The notes: a model not told the origin generated them from the letters alone. 64,000 nucleotides of DNA from an uncultured Jannaschia sp. (GCF_947503795.1 NZ_CANNEZ010000001.1:2223001-2287000); one strand, 5' to 3'; numbered from the stretch's first letter, positions 1-8,555 are shown. Numbers and translations are program-made.

Positions 1-388
1 CGACTCGATCCCCGAAGGCACGATCCGCGTGCGCCCACTGATGACGGGCCGCGAGGTGAAGCTGCACAACTGGATCGCGGACCGCCTCGAGGCCGAGGCG
101 CCGGTCTGCACCCTTCATGCGGGCGTGTCGCTGAAGGCGTTCCTCACGTCCGACATCGCGCGCGAGGGTCACGACCCGCTGGCCGGGATGGTCGCCGACC
201 TGCTGATCGCCGACGAGAAGGGCCAGCCCGTGGCCGCCCTCATCCGCGAGAACACCGCCGATCCGACCCGTCACCTGCTGATGCTGGATGCGCTGCTCGA
301 CGCCGATATCCCGATTGTGGACATTCCGTCGCGCCCGTCGCTGAGCGCGCTCTGGGCTGATATTTCGGCCACGCTGCCGGTCGACTGA
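1..388 (+). CDS. DUF2726-like protein, C-terminal part (5' end outside window)
   Basis: The reading frame is open to the left edge (frame from base 2), so the GTG at 29 is probably internal and the gene starts before the window. The visible 129 or so residues contain an RPLMTGREV segment, then a hydrophobic/charged alternation around VADLLIADEKGQPVAAL. This resembles the DUF2726 pattern, which opens with R-P-L-L/M-T, continues with a V-S-L strand and ends in a restriction-endonuclease-like core. Function is unknown; a nucleic-acid-related role would be inference from the fold only. It ends 24 bases before a strong terminator. The family call is moderate because only the C-terminal part is seen. 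Confidence 0.55.
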   Translation, partial: DSIPEGTIRVRPLMTGREVKLHNWIADRLEAEAPVCTLHAGVSLKAFLTSDIAREGHDPLAGMVADLLIADEKGQPVAALIRENTADPTRHLLMLDALLDADIPIVDIPSRPSLSALWADISATLPVD

Positions 389-411
389 CGCCCGATCCTC
401 CGCCGCGATGC

Positions 412-440
412 GGCCCGGTCCTTCGGGGCCGGGCCTTTTT
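412..440 (+). terminator. Rho-independent terminator with UUCG tetraloop
   Basis: A 10-bp stem (412-421 with 426-435, the inner part including one G-T pair) closes on the exceptionally stable C(TTCG)G loop and is followed directly by five T residues. It ends the gene at 1-388 and separates it from the convergent MORN gene, whose stop is at 479. Confidence 0.9.
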
Positions 441-478
441 CGTTCCGGGAGCCGCGCGCGTCGGTCGCCGCGTCGCCT

Positions 479-1948
479 TCAGCCGTCGCTGCCCGCGGGA
501 ACCGGCGCAGCCGCGGCGGGCGCCCCTTCGGCCGCCGGGATGGCCGCGTCGGTCGGCGCGGGAGCGTCGTCGCGGCGGGTCAGCGCGCCGGCCGCCCAGT
601 CGCCCGATTCCACTTCGCCGGTCGCATAACGCATCGTCCCCGGTCCTTGCCTGCGACCGGCCGCGAACGCGCCTTCGTAGACATCGCCGTTGGCATAGGT
701 CGCGACGCCTTCGCCGTCGATCTCGCCATCGTCCCAGCCGCCCGTGTAGGAGAAGCCGTCGGCCATGGTGATGGTGCCCTGCCCCTCGCGCTGGCCCCGG
801 ATGAACCCGCCCTCGTAGACGGTGCCGTCGGCATAGGTCGCGCGGCCCTGCCCGTGACGCAGCCCGTCGGCCCAGTCGCCCTCGTAACGGTAGCCGTCGG
901 TGAAGGTCATCGTGCCGGTGCCGTGGTTCTGCGCGTTGACGAACTCGCCTTCGTAGACCAGGCCGTTGGGATAGACGGCGCGGCCCTGGCCCTGGATCAC
1001 GCCCGCTTCCCACTGGCCTTCGTAGGTGGCGCCGTCGGCATAGGTGATCGTGCCCTCGCCATCCGCCAGGTCGTTGGCAAAGCTGCCGACATAGACCGAG
1101 CCGTCGGGATAGGTGACCTCGCCCGAGCCCTCGATCCGGCCCTCGACCCAGCCGCCGGTATAGACATAGCCGTCCGTGCCCCGGAACGTGCCCTGCCCGT
1201 GGCGGCGGTCGTCTGCGAACTCGCCCTCGTAGACGTCGTCATTGGCATAGGTCACGCGGCCTTCCCCCTCGCGGCGGCCATCGACCAGCGTGCCTTCGTA
1301 GATGTCGCCATTGGCCTGCGTCAGCACGCCCTCGCCGTTGATCTGCCCATCGGCCCAGGCCCCCACATAGGTCAGCCCGTCCGGCGTCCTGAGCGTGCCC
1401 TGCCCCGAGCGGACATTGTCCGCCATGCCGCCTTCGTAGGTCGAGCCGTCCGGATAGGTGATCCGCCCTTCGCCCGATTTCACGCCGGCCGACCAGCCGC
1501 CGTCGTAGCGATAGCCGTTGGGGCTCTCCATCACGCCCTGCCCGTCATGCAGCGCGTTGACGAACCCACCGGTATAGCGCGTGCCGTTGGCGTAATCCGC
1601 GACGCCCTCGCCCTCGATACGCCCGTCGGTCCAGGTGCCGGTATAGGTACCGCCATCGGCGAAGATGATCGTGCCCTCGCCCTCGGGCTTGCCGGCGACG
1701 AACTGGCCCTCGTAGATCGAGCCGTCGGGGAATTCGGCGCGGCCTTGGCCGCGGATCTCGCCATCGACCCATTCGCCCGTGTAGACGTAACCCGAAGGCA
1801 GCGTGTAGGTGCCCGTGCCGTGCTGCATGCCGTCGCGGAACGTACCCTCGTAGACGCCACCGCCCTCGTATTGCTTGACCTGCACGTCCTGAGCGGCCAG
1901 CGGCGTCGCCGCCAATGCCGCAAGTGTCGTCAGTATCAGCCTGTCCAT
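479..1948 (-). CDS. Secreted MORN-repeat protein, 18 tandem repeats
   Basis: This 489-residue protein starts at 1948 with a clear signal peptide (MDRLILTTLAALAATPLAAQ, predicted cleavage after AQ); a Met 9 codons upstream would spoil it. The mature part is almost entirely 23-residue MORN units of the form (Y)xYxGxWxxGxxxGxGxxxxxxG. I count 18 full units plus a degenerate nineteenth, then an Ala/Pro-rich tail of about 40 residues. MORN repeats form elongated beta-hairpin solenoids, usually for membrane or protein contacts. Here the signal peptide places the solenoid in the periplasm or outside the cell. It diverges from nadE across 148 bases. The specific role is unknown. Confidence 0.85.
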   Translation of the reverse strand: MDRLILTTLAALAATPLAAQDVQVKQYEGGGVYEGTFRDGMQHGTGTYTLPSGYVYTGEWVDGEIRGQGRAEFPDGSIYEGQFVAGKPEGEGTIIFADGGTYTGTWTDGRIEGEGVADYANGTRYTGGFVNALHDGQGVMESPNGYRYDGGWSAGVKSGEGRITYPDGSTYEGGMADNVRSGQGTLRTPDGLTYVGAWADGQINGEGVLTQANGDIYEGTLVDGRREGEGRVTYANDDVYEGEFADDRRHGQGTFRGTDGYVYTGGWVEGRIEGSGEVTYPDGSVYVGSFANDLADGEGTITYADGATYEGQWEAGVIQGQGRAVYPNGLVYEGEFVNAQNHGTGTMTFTDGYRYEGDWADGLRHGQGRATYADGTVYEGGFIRGQREGQGTITMADGFSYTGGWDDGEIDGEGVATYANGDVYEGAFAAGRRQGPGTMRYATGEVESGDWAAGALTRRDDAPAPTDAAIPAAEGAPAAAAPVPAGSDG

Positions 1949-2096
1949 GCCCGCAATCCCCAGTCCTGCCTGCACCGGAAGCTAGGCCCCGCAGCGCCGG
2001 GGCGCAACGGGGGGCGGACCATCGCGCGACGCATCGGCGCTTCCCCCCACCCCGCCCCCGCGCTAGGTCCAGCCCGACCCGTGCCCGGAGAGCCCG

Positions 2097-3761
2097 ATGC
2101 CCGATACGTTCCGCCTGACGCTGGCCCAGTTGAACCCCGTGATGGGCGACCTGGACGGCAACGCCGCCAAGGCCCGCGCGGCATGGGCGGCGGGCCGGGA
2201 CGCGGGCGCGCAGATGGTGGCTCTGCCCGAGATGTTCCTGACCGGCTATCAGCCACAGGACCTGGTGCGGAAGCCCGCCTTCGTGGCCCATGCGGCGGAA
2301 GTGCTGAACGCGCTGATCGCGGATTGCGCCGACGGCCCCGCCCTCGGGATCGGCGTGCCGCTCTGGCCGGTGGGCTCCGAGAAGCCCTACAACGCCTGGG
2401 TGGTGGCCGAAGGCGGCCGCGTGGTGGCCGAAATCGTCAAGCACCACCTGCCCAACTACAAGGTGTTCGACGAGAAGCGCTATTTCGAGAGCGGCGACGT
2501 TTCGGGCCCTTATGTCGTCGGCGGCGTCCGCATCGGCACGCCGATCTGCGAGGACGCCTGGTTCGACGACGTGACCGAAACGCTGGCCGAAACCGGGGCC
2601 GAGATCCTCGTGGTGCCCAACGGCTCGCCCTATTTCCGCGGCAAGCAGGACGTCCGCTATGCCCACATGGTCGCGCGCACGGTCGAGACGGGGCTGCCGC
2701 TCGCCTATCTCAATCTCGTGGGCGGGCAGGACGACCAGATCTTCGACGGGGCGAGCTTCGTGCTGAACCCCCATGGCGTGCTCAGCCACCACCTGCCGAG
2801 CTTCGAGGACGCCGTCGTGCATGTCGATTTCGCGCGCGGCGACGACGGTTGGGCTGCGGTGCCCGGCGACCGCGCGTCGCAGCCCGAAGGGGCCGAGGCC
2901 GATTACCGTGCGATGGTGCTGGCGGTGCGGGACTACATGGCCAAGGCGGGGTTCTCGAAGGCCCTGCTCGGGCTGTCGGGCGGCGTGGATTCGGCCATCG
3001 TCGCGGCCATCGCCGCCGATGCGATCGGGCCCGCCAATCTCCGCTGCGTGATGCTGCCGTCGGAATACACGTCCGAGCATTCGCTCGAGGACGCGCGCGG
3101 CGTGGCCGAACGGCTGGGCTGCCGCCTCGACACCGTGCCCATAGCCGCCGGGCGCGCCGCGATCACCGAGACGCTGGCGCCGCTCTTCGAGGGCACCGAA
3201 CCCGACCTGACCGAAGAGAACATCCAGTCGCGGCTGCGCGGGCTTCTCCTGATGGCGCTGTCGAACAAGTTCGGCGAGATGCTCCTGACGACGGGCAACA
3301 AGTCCGAGGTCGCGGTGGGCTACGCCACGATCTACGGCGACATGGCGGGCGGCTATAATCCGGTGAAGGACCTCTGGAAGACCGACCTCTTCGAGATCTG
3401 CCGCTGGCGGAACGCGAACTGGGTCGAGGGCTTTCTCGGGCCGAAGGGCGAGGTGATGCCCACCCGCGTCATCGACAAGCCCCCCTCGGCGGAGCTGCGC
3501 GACGACCAGAAGGACGAGGATAGCCTGCCGCCCTACCCGGTGCTCGACGACATCCTGCGGCGCCTGATCGACGACGAGGCCTCGGTGGCGGAGGTCGTGG
3601 CCGCCGGGCACGACCGCGAGACCGTGACGCATGTCGAGAAGCTGATCTACCTGTCGGAATACAAGCGCTTTCAGTCCGCACCGGGCGCGCGCCTCTCCCA
3701 GCGCGCGTTCTGGCTCGACCGGCGCTATCCGATCGTGAACCGCTGGCGCGATCCCGGCTGA
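2097..3761 (+). CDS. nadE: Glutamine-dependent NAD+ synthetase
   Basis: This makes NAD+ from nicotinic acid adenine dinucleotide, ATP and glutamine in the cytoplasm, the last step of NAD synthesis. The 554 residues hold an N-terminal nitrilase-type glutaminase domain with its triad in place: Glu near 45 (LPEMFLTGY), Lys near 115 (KHHLPNYKVFDEKRYF) and Cys near 151 (GTPICEDAW). The C-terminal synthetase domain has the ATP pyrophosphatase P-loop LSGGVDSA near 293 and the TTGNKSE motif. Length fits the two-domain bacterial type. The ATG at 2097 follows a ggag-like site. It is divergent from the MORN gene and followed by a pair of dispersed elements. Confidence 0.96.
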   Translation: MPDTFRLTLAQLNPVMGDLDGNAAKARAAWAAGRDAGAQMVALPEMFLTGYQPQDLVRKPAFVAHAAEVLNALIADCADGPALGIGVPLWPVGSEKPYNAWVVAEGGRVVAEIVKHHLPNYKVFDEKRYFESGDVSGPYVVGGVRIGTPICEDAWFDDVTETLAETGAEILVVPNGSPYFRGKQDVRYAHMVARTVETGLPLAYLNLVGGQDDQIFDGASFVLNPHGVLSHHLPSFEDAVVHVDFARGDDGWAAVPGDRASQPEGAEADYRAMVLAVRDYMAKAGFSKALLGLSGGVDSAIVAAIAADAIGPANLRCVMLPSEYTSEHSLEDARGVAERLGCRLDTVPIAAGRAAITETLAPLFEGTEPDLTEENIQSRLRGLLLMALSNKFGEMLLTTGNKSEVAVGYATIYGDMAGGYNPVKDLWKTDLFEICRWRNANWVEGFLGPKGEVMPTRVIDKPPSAELRDDQKDEDSLPPYPVLDDILRRLIDDEASVAEVVAAGHDRETVTHVEKLIYLSEYKRFQSAPGARLSQRAFWLDRRYPIVNRWRDPG

Positions 3762-3771
3762 GGGCGCCGGG

Positions 3772-3811
3772 GGCCAGCCCCCGGACCCCCGGCATATTTC
3801 GGCCAAGATGA
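3772..3811 (+). repeat. Dispersed intergenic element, copy 1
   Basis: The element consists of a G/C-rich inverted part (ggccagcccccggaccccc) followed by a ggcatatttcggccaagatgag tail. The same layout recurs at 3964-4014 (inverted), and more loosely at 28513-28605 (inverted) and 38880-38930. The shared core is a run of C residues, then G-x-x-TATTT, then a purine-rich GGCxAxAxxA segment. It lies directly behind nadE. Confidence 0.7.
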
Positions 3812-3963
3812 GACCCGTTCACCGGGCCTTAACCACGGGTGTGCCAGCCTCGCTGTGCGGTACAGGCTGGCAAGCCGATGACCGCCCAAGGTGAAGCCCC
3901 GCTTCGCCGCGCGTTCCGGCCCGAAGCTTGCATGACCTGCGACGCCCGGGACGCGCGTTCCCA

Positions 3964-4014
3964 TCTTCATCTTGGTGGAAATATGCCGGGGTCCGGGGCA
4001 GCGCCCCGGCTCGC
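3964..4014 (-). repeat. Dispersed intergenic element, copy 2 (inverted)
   Basis: Read on the minus strand this is ggggcgctgccccggacccc followed by ggcatatttccaccaagatg. It is nearly identical to the copy at 3772-3811 over about 35 bases. The two copies face each other and could pair into a long cruciform or RNA stem enclosing about 150 bases. Confidence 0.7.
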
Positions 4015-4071
4015 TCCACAGGCGGTCCCTCGGCGATTGACGCACGCGGGTGCAACCGGCATCCCTCGAGC

Positions 4072-4482
4072 ATGAGCATCTTCCACTTCGCCTTCAACGT
4101 CCGCGATCTCGACATGGCGCGCCGGTTCTACGGCGACCTCCTCGGCTGCGCCGAGGGGCGGTCGACCGACAGCTGGGTCGATTTCGACTTCTTCGGCCAC
4201 CAGATCAGCCTGCATCTCGGGCCGCCCTTCGAGCATGCCCCGACTGGCCATGTCGGCGAGCACATGGTGCCGATGCCGCATTTCGGCGTCCTGATGCGGA
4301 TGGACGCATGGAAGGTGTTGGCCGACCGGCTTCGCGCGGCCGAGGTGGAGTTCGTCATCGAGCCGGTGCTGCGCTTTCCCGGCGAGCCCGGCGAGCAGGC
4401 GACGATGTTCTTCCTTGACCCATTCGGGAACCCCATCGAGATCAAGGGGATGCGCGACCTCAAATCCGCCTTCGCCACGTGA
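4072..4482 (+). CDS. VOC family protein (glyoxalase/bleomycin-resistance fold)
   Basis: A 136-residue cytoplasmic protein starting at the ATG at 4072 (MSIFHFAFNVRDLDMARRFY), where the VOC fold begins; the open frame extends upstream through repeat sequence that is not protein-like. The beta-alpha-beta-beta-beta repeats are visible: an N-terminal HFAFNVRD strand, and a C-terminal FFLDPFGNPIEIKG strand with the metal-ligand Glu. Such proteins are metal-dependent lyases, dioxygenases or binding proteins, and the substrate cannot be read here. Its stop overlaps the start of the next gene by 4 bases (GTGA), so the two are probably translationally coupled. Confidence 0.85.
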   Translation: MSIFHFAFNVRDLDMARRFYGDLLGCAEGRSTDSWVDFDFFGHQISLHLGPPFEHAPTGHVGEHMVPMPHFGVLMRMDAWKVLADRLRAAEVEFVIEPVLRFPGEPGEQATMFFLDPFGNPIEIKGMRDLKSAFAT

Positions 4483-5420
4483 CGCGGATCCTCTTCGCTG
4501 CCGCCCCGGCCCGCTGGGCGGAGTACCGCGAGCCTCTGCCCCACGCGCTGGATGCCGTCGGCGTGGCCCACCGGATCGTCACGCTGGAGAACGATCCCGA
4601 TCCCGCGACGATCGACTGGATCGTCTACGCCCCCAACTCCGCGCTCCAGGATTTCACGCCTTATACGCGGCTCAAGGGGGTGCTGAACCTCTGGGCGGGG
4701 GTCGAGGATGTCGAGGGCAACCCCACGCTCCGGGCGCCGCTTGCGCGGATGGTCGAGGATGGGCTGACGCGGGGCATGGTCGAATGGGTGACGGGCCATG
4801 TGCTGCGCCACCACCTCGGGATGGACGCGCATATTTCCAATCCGGATCGCATCTGGACCGCGACGCCGCCACCGCTGGCGCGGGACAGGCCCGTCGCGAT
4901 GCTCGGGATGGGCGAACTCGGGACGGCCTGCGCCACGGCGCTGACGACGCTGGGCTTTCCGGTGACGGGATGGTCGCGCGGGCCGAAAACCGTGCCCGGC
5001 GTACGCTCGGTGACGGGGCCGGACGGCTTGGCGGATGCCCTGGGCGGCGCTAAAATCGTCGTGCTGCTGACGCCCCTGACCCGATCCACGGCCAACCTGA
5101 TCGACGCTGCGGCCCTTGCCGCCATGCGGCCAGGTTCCGTCCTCCTGAACCCCGGCCGGGGCGGACTGGTCGAGGACGACGCTCTGCTGGCGGCGCTGTC
5201 GGACGGGCACCTGGCCCATGCGACGCTGGACACGTTCCGGACCGAACCGCTTCCCGACGATCACCCGTTCTGGTCGCACCCGAAGATCACTGTGACGCCG
5301 CATATCGCCTCGGCCACGCGGCCCGACGGCGCCGCCCGCGTCATCGCCGAAAACATCCGTCGGGGCGAGGCGGGCGAGCCGCTCCTGCACCTCGTCGATC
5401 GGTCCGAGGCGCTCGCCTGA
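4479..5420 (+). CDS. ghrA: D-2-hydroxyacid dehydrogenase, glyoxylate/hydroxypyruvate reductase A type
   Basis: This is an NAD(P)H-dependent reductase of glyoxylate or hydroxypyruvate to glycolate or glycerate. The 313 residues show the dinucleotide motif GMGELG near 146, the catalytic Arg in NPGRGGLVEDD, Glu in TFRTEPLP and His in PHIASATRP. The WAGVE and GMVEWV segments fit the GhrA subgroup rather than the phosphoglycerate dehydrogenases. It starts with GTG at 4479, overlapping the VOC gene by 4 bases, and a histidinol-phosphate aminotransferase-like gene follows 43 bases on. A class V glyoxylate-type aminotransferase nearby makes a glyoxylate-handling neighbourhood plausible. Exact substrate is inferred. 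Confidence 0.88.
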   Translation: MTRILFAAAPARWAEYREPLPHALDAVGVAHRIVTLENDPDPATIDWIVYAPNSALQDFTPYTRLKGVLNLWAGVEDVEGNPTLRAPLARMVEDGLTRGMVEWVTGHVLRHHLGMDAHISNPDRIWTATPPPLARDRPVAMLGMGELGTACATALTTLGFPVTGWSRGPKTVPGVRSVTGPDGLADALGGAKIVVLLTPLTRSTANLIDAAALAAMRPGSVLLNPGRGGLVEDDALLAALSDGHLAHATLDTFRTEPLPDDHPFWSHPKITVTPHIASATRPDGAARVIAENIRRGEAGEPLLHLVDRSEALA

Positions 5421-5463
5421 GCGCGCTTGCACCCGGTCCCCGTTCCGGGCCACCCCTGTCGGC

Positions 5464-6567
5464 ATGACCCATCGCCTGACCGATCTCGCCCGGAGCCTGC
5501 CCGCCTCCGTCCCCTTCGTCGGCCCCGAGACGCAGGAGCGGCAGCGGGGCGCGCCCTTCGCCGCCCGGCTCGGCGCAAACGAGAGCCCGTTCGGCCCCTC
5601 GCCCCGCGCCGTCGCAGCGATGGCGGATGCCGCGGCCGACGGCTGGATGTACGGCGATCCCGAATATCATGACCTGCGCCACGCGTTGGCCGCGCATCAC
5701 GGGATCCCGCCCGAGGCGGTCGTCGCGGGCGAGGGAATCGACGGGCTCTTGGGCTATCTCGTGCGGCTCCTGGTGGCACCGGGCGACGCGGTGGTGACCT
5801 CGGCCGGGGCCTATCCGACCTTCAACTACCACGTCGCGGGCTTCGGCGGGGTGCTGCACGCGGTGCCCTACGCGGGCGACCACGAGGACCCGGACGCGCT
5901 TCTGGCGCGGGCGCGTGAGACGGATGCGCGGCTGATCTACCTCGCCAATCCCGACAACCCGATGGGCAGCTGGCATGACGCCGCCCGCATCGCTGCGCTC
6001 ATCGACGCGATGCCCGATGGCACGCTCCTTTGTCTCGACGAGGCCTATGCCGACCTCGCCCCGCCCGAGGCGATTCCGCCGCTCGACCCCGGCGATGCGC
6101 GCGTGATCCGGATGCGGACCTTCTCGAAGGCGCACGGGCTGGCGGGGCTGCGCGTGGGCTATGCGATCGGACATCCCGAACTGATCGCGGCCTTTGACCG
6201 GGTGCGGAACCATTTCGGCCTGAACCGGGTGGCGCAGGCAGGCGCGCTGGCCGCCCTGGCCGATCCCGACTGGCTGGCCGAGGTGCAGGCGCGGGTGGCG
6301 CAGTCGCGCGACCGGCTGGCGGCGATCGCGACCGAGCATGGGCTGTATCCACTGGCCTCGGCGACCAATTTCGTGACGATGGATTGCGGTGGCGACGGCG
6401 ATCTGGCGCGGCGCGTGATGACGGCCCTCCTCGATGAAGGGATCTTCGTGCGGATGCCGGGCGTGGCCCCGCTCGACCGCTGCATCCGCGTCTCCTGCGG
6501 GACGGCGGCGGACATGGACGCGTTCGGCGCCGCCCTGCCGCGCGCGCTGCGATCCGCGCGATCGTGA
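5464..6567 (+). CDS. Pyridoxal-phosphate aminotransferase, histidinol-phosphate aminotransferase family
   Basis: This 367-residue fold type I aminotransferase has the N-terminal LGANESPFGPSP substrate/cofactor motif typical of HisC, the NPDNPMGSW loop, the LDEAYADL strand holding the cofactor-contacting Asp and Tyr, and the PLP lysine in TFSKAHGLAGLRVGY. HisC-type enzymes convert imidazole acetol phosphate to histidinol phosphate, and many paralogues act on aromatic amino acids. With no other his genes present, an aromatic or broad-specificity paralogue is possible, so no symbol is given. It follows ghrA by 43 bases on the same strand. Confidence 0.88.
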   Translation: MTHRLTDLARSLPASVPFVGPETQERQRGAPFAARLGANESPFGPSPRAVAAMADAAADGWMYGDPEYHDLRHALAAHHGIPPEAVVAGEGIDGLLGYLVRLLVAPGDAVVTSAGAYPTFNYHVAGFGGVLHAVPYAGDHEDPDALLARARETDARLIYLANPDNPMGSWHDAARIAALIDAMPDGTLLCLDEAYADLAPPEAIPPLDPGDARVIRMRTFSKAHGLAGLRVGYAIGHPELIAAFDRVRNHFGLNRVAQAGALAALADPDWLAEVQARVAQSRDRLAAIATEHGLYPLASATNFVTMDCGGDGDLARRVMTALLDEGIFVRMPGVAPLDRCIRVSCGTAADMDAFGAALPRALRSARS

Positions 6568-6637
6568 GGTGTCGCGGGCGAAAGCCGCGCTAGTCTTGTC
6601 GCGTCGAGGTTACGCGAATCACCCGGAGGCCCGGATC

Positions 6638-6874
6638 ATGGACAACGAACCGATCGGTCAGGTCGAGGATTACACCAACGCCTTTCTCGGCGCGCTCTAT
6701 CTCGTGCTCGTCGCGGGGTTGGTGCTGATCTGGGGCGTCTGGGGGTATGTCGTGGCGCTGGCGCTCTGCGTGGCAATCCACCGCGTGATCGAGATCGTCG
6801 GGACCCGCCGCGCGCGCGCCGAAGCCGAATGGGACGCGCGCGTCGCCGCCTGCATCGCACGCGCCCGCCGCTGA
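6638..6874 (+). CDS. Small membrane protein of unknown function (78 aa)
   Basis: The start at 6638 (MDNEPIGQVEDYTNAF) follows a good cggagg ribosome site at 6623-6629; the longer open frame would run back into the aminotransferase gene. Residues about 15-50 are strongly hydrophobic and fit one long or two short membrane segments, followed by a basic/acidic amphipathic tail rich in Arg and Ala. I do not recognise the family. It converges with another small membrane protein gene, 10 bases away. Confidence 0.7.
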   Translation: MDNEPIGQVEDYTNAFLGALYLVLVAGLVLIWGVWGYVVALALCVAIHRVIEIVGTRRARAEAEWDARVAACIARARR

Positions 6875-6884
6875 GGCGACGGCG

Positions 6885-7151
6885 TCAGGGCGTCAGGCGC
6901 GACTTCCAGGTCAGGTCTTCCAGCGTATCATGGGCCAAGTCGTCGATCGTCGGGCCCGCGGGCACGAATTCGGCGACGGGCATGACCTCGACGGCCGATG
7001 TCGCGGGTGGCCGAGTTTCCGAATAATGCGAGATCCGCTCGGATCCGCGGATGATCGAGATCAGAATCGGCGTCCAGAGCAGGCCCATGGCGGCGCAGCC
7101 CAGCAGGAAATAGCCCGACGGGCCGAGGATGTATTGTTTCAGCTTGGTCAT
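6885..7151 (-). CDS. Small membrane protein of unknown function (88 aa)
   Basis: The N-terminal half (MTKLKQYILGPSGYFLLGC, then AAMGLLWTPILISIIRGS) is a membrane segment preceded by a Lys-containing cytoplasmic start. The C-terminal half is soluble and acidic, ending in TLEDLTWKSRLTP. An aggggtccgg-type purine stretch precedes the ATG. It is convergent with the gene ending at 6874 and downstream of the class V aminotransferase on the same strand (84-base gap). No domain is recognised. Confidence 0.65.
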   Translation of the reverse strand: MTKLKQYILGPSGYFLLGCAAMGLLWTPILISIIRGSERISHYSETRPPATSAVEVMPVAEFVPAGPTIDDLAHDTLEDLTWKSRLTP

Positions 7152-7235
7152 GCCGGACCCCTCCGTACGGCCTCCGGAACGGGCCGCTGGGGGGATATGG
7201 CAGGCAAATGAGGCCAGAATTCGGCGCTTGCCTCT

Positions 7236-8456
7236 TCAGCGCCCCGCAATGGCCCGCGCCGCCGCCGCCAACCCGTCGCCGCCATGGGGCACATCCAGCG
7301 CCACCAGCGCGGCCTGGATCGCGCCCAGCGTGCCCATCATCGAATGGGCCGACAGATGGCCCATATGCCCCACACGGAAGAAGCCGTCGGCCTCGGGGCT
7401 GTCGCGCGGCGCCATGCCGAGGCCTATGCCCAGCGTCACGCCGACCTGGTGCTCGGCCCAGTCGCGCAGGCGCGTCCCGTGATCGGGCAGGCGCACCGCC
7501 GTCACCGCGTTCGAGCGGTCTGCGGGGTTACGGACGTTCAGCTCCAGACCGCCCGGCGCCTCCCAGGTGTCGAAGGCCGCATGCAGGGCGCCGGCCAGCA
7601 CCGCGTGACGGGCCCAGACGTTCTCGATCCCTTCTTCGTGGACGATCATGTCGAGCGCTTCGCGCAAGCCGTAGAGGTGATGCGTCGGACCGGTGCCGTA
7701 GAAGTAGCGGAAGTAGTAGTCGGGGTTCGTACGCGGCCGCCAATCCCAGTAGCCCGTGACGCAATCGGCCCGTTCGCGCGCGCGGTCGGCGCGGTCGTTG
7801 TAGAAAACGAACGCCATGCCCGCGGGCGTCATCAGGCCCTTCTGGCAGCCCGCGATCATCACGTCGGCGCCCCACTCGTCCATCTCGAACCGGTCGCAGC
7901 CGAGCGAGGCCATGCAATCGGCCTGAAGAAGTGCCGGGTGGCCCGCCGCGTCCATCTCGGCGCGGATGGCCGCGATGTCGGAGCGGACGCTGGACGAGGT
8001 GTCGACATGCACCGCGAGGACCGACCGGATCTCGTGGTTGGTGTCGTCGCGCAGGCGCTGGCCGATGGCGGCGGCGTCCATCGCGGTCCGGTTGCCGAAA
8101 TCGAGATACTCGACGCGCAGGCCCAGATCCTCGGCGATCTCGCCCCAGCCGTCGGCGAAGGTTCCGGTGCGCGGGATCAGCACGAGGTCGCCGCGCGCGT
8201 GGGTGTTGGCGAGGCACGCCTCCCAGACGGCGTGGCCGTTGCCGATATAGATCGTGGCGGCATGTTCGGTGCGCGCGACGGCCTTGAGGTCCGGGATCAG
8301 CGAATGGGTCAGGTCCACCAGCGGGCCGGTATAGATATTCGGGCTGGGCCGGTGCATCGCGCGCAGCACCCGTTCGGGGATGATCGACGGGCCTGGAATG
8401 GCAAGTGTCCGGGGGCCGTGGGCCAGGCTCGGGGCGGTGGGGGTGTCGTCGCGCAT
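7236..8456 (-). CDS. Class V aminotransferase, serine/alanine-glyoxylate type
   Basis: A 406-residue PLP enzyme of the alanine/serine-glyoxylate aminotransferase family. Visible features are the N-terminal PGPSIIPERVLRAMHRPSPN substrate loop, the YIGNGHAVWEA cofactor loop, the conserved HVDTSSSVRSD segment, the QADCMASLGC Asp strand and the Schiff-base lysine in AGCQKGLM. These enzymes move an amino group from serine, alanine or ureidoglycine-type donors to glyoxylate, in photorespiration-like C2, serine-cycle or purine-breakdown pathways. A glyoxylate-type reductase gene (4479-5420) lies close by, which would suit C2 metabolism. Exact donor is not decidable here. Confidence 0.85.
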   Translation of the reverse strand: MRDDTPTAPSLAHGPRTLAIPGPSIIPERVLRAMHRPSPNIYTGPLVDLTHSLIPDLKAVARTEHAATIYIGNGHAVWEACLANTHARGDLVLIPRTGTFADGWGEIAEDLGLRVEYLDFGNRTAMDAAAIGQRLRDDTNHEIRSVLAVHVDTSSSVRSDIAAIRAEMDAAGHPALLQADCMASLGCDRFEMDEWGADVMIAGCQKGLMTPAGMAFVFYNDRADRARERADCVTGYWDWRPRTNPDYYFRYFYGTGPTHHLYGLREALDMIVHEEGIENVWARHAVLAGALHAAFDTWEAPGGLELNVRNPADRSNAVTAVRLPDHGTRLRDWAEHQVGVTLGIGLGMAPRDSPEADGFFRVGHMGHLSAHSMMGTLGAIQAALVALDVPHGGDGLAAAARAIAGR

Positions 8457-8555
8457 CGGGGCCTCCGGGTGGTCTCGGGTCCGGGCTACGCCCCGCGCGA
8501 GCGGCGGTCAATCGGAGGGCTTGCCGCGGCCGCGCGATGCGCCCATGTCGAAGGC

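Larger units (their letters stand above)
3762..4071. other. Intergenic region holding two inverted dispersed elements
   Basis: These 310 bases between nadE and the VOC gene contain no convincing gene. Each end carries a copy of the same GC-rich element in opposite orientation (3772-3811 and 3964-4014). Between them sits an 8-bp stem (3842-3849 gccagcct with 3863-3870 aggctggc) that could fold as a hairpin. The remaining roughly 150 bases show nothing recognisable. Confidence 0.7.

Noticed and set aside
479-1948. Regular 69-base repeats read as a CRISPR or satellite
   Set aside because: Repeats are in frame, encode 23-residue MORN units and have no unique spacers.
647-3806. Very long antisense reading frames opposite the MORN and nadE genes
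   Set aside because: High GC leaves few stops. These frames have Arg/Pro/Ala-rich composition without domains, and the opposite strand holds recognised proteins.
6638-7151. Toxin-antitoxin pair made of the two small membrane proteins
   Set aside because: They are convergent rather than co-oriented, with no toxin hallmark; nothing beyond size supports this.
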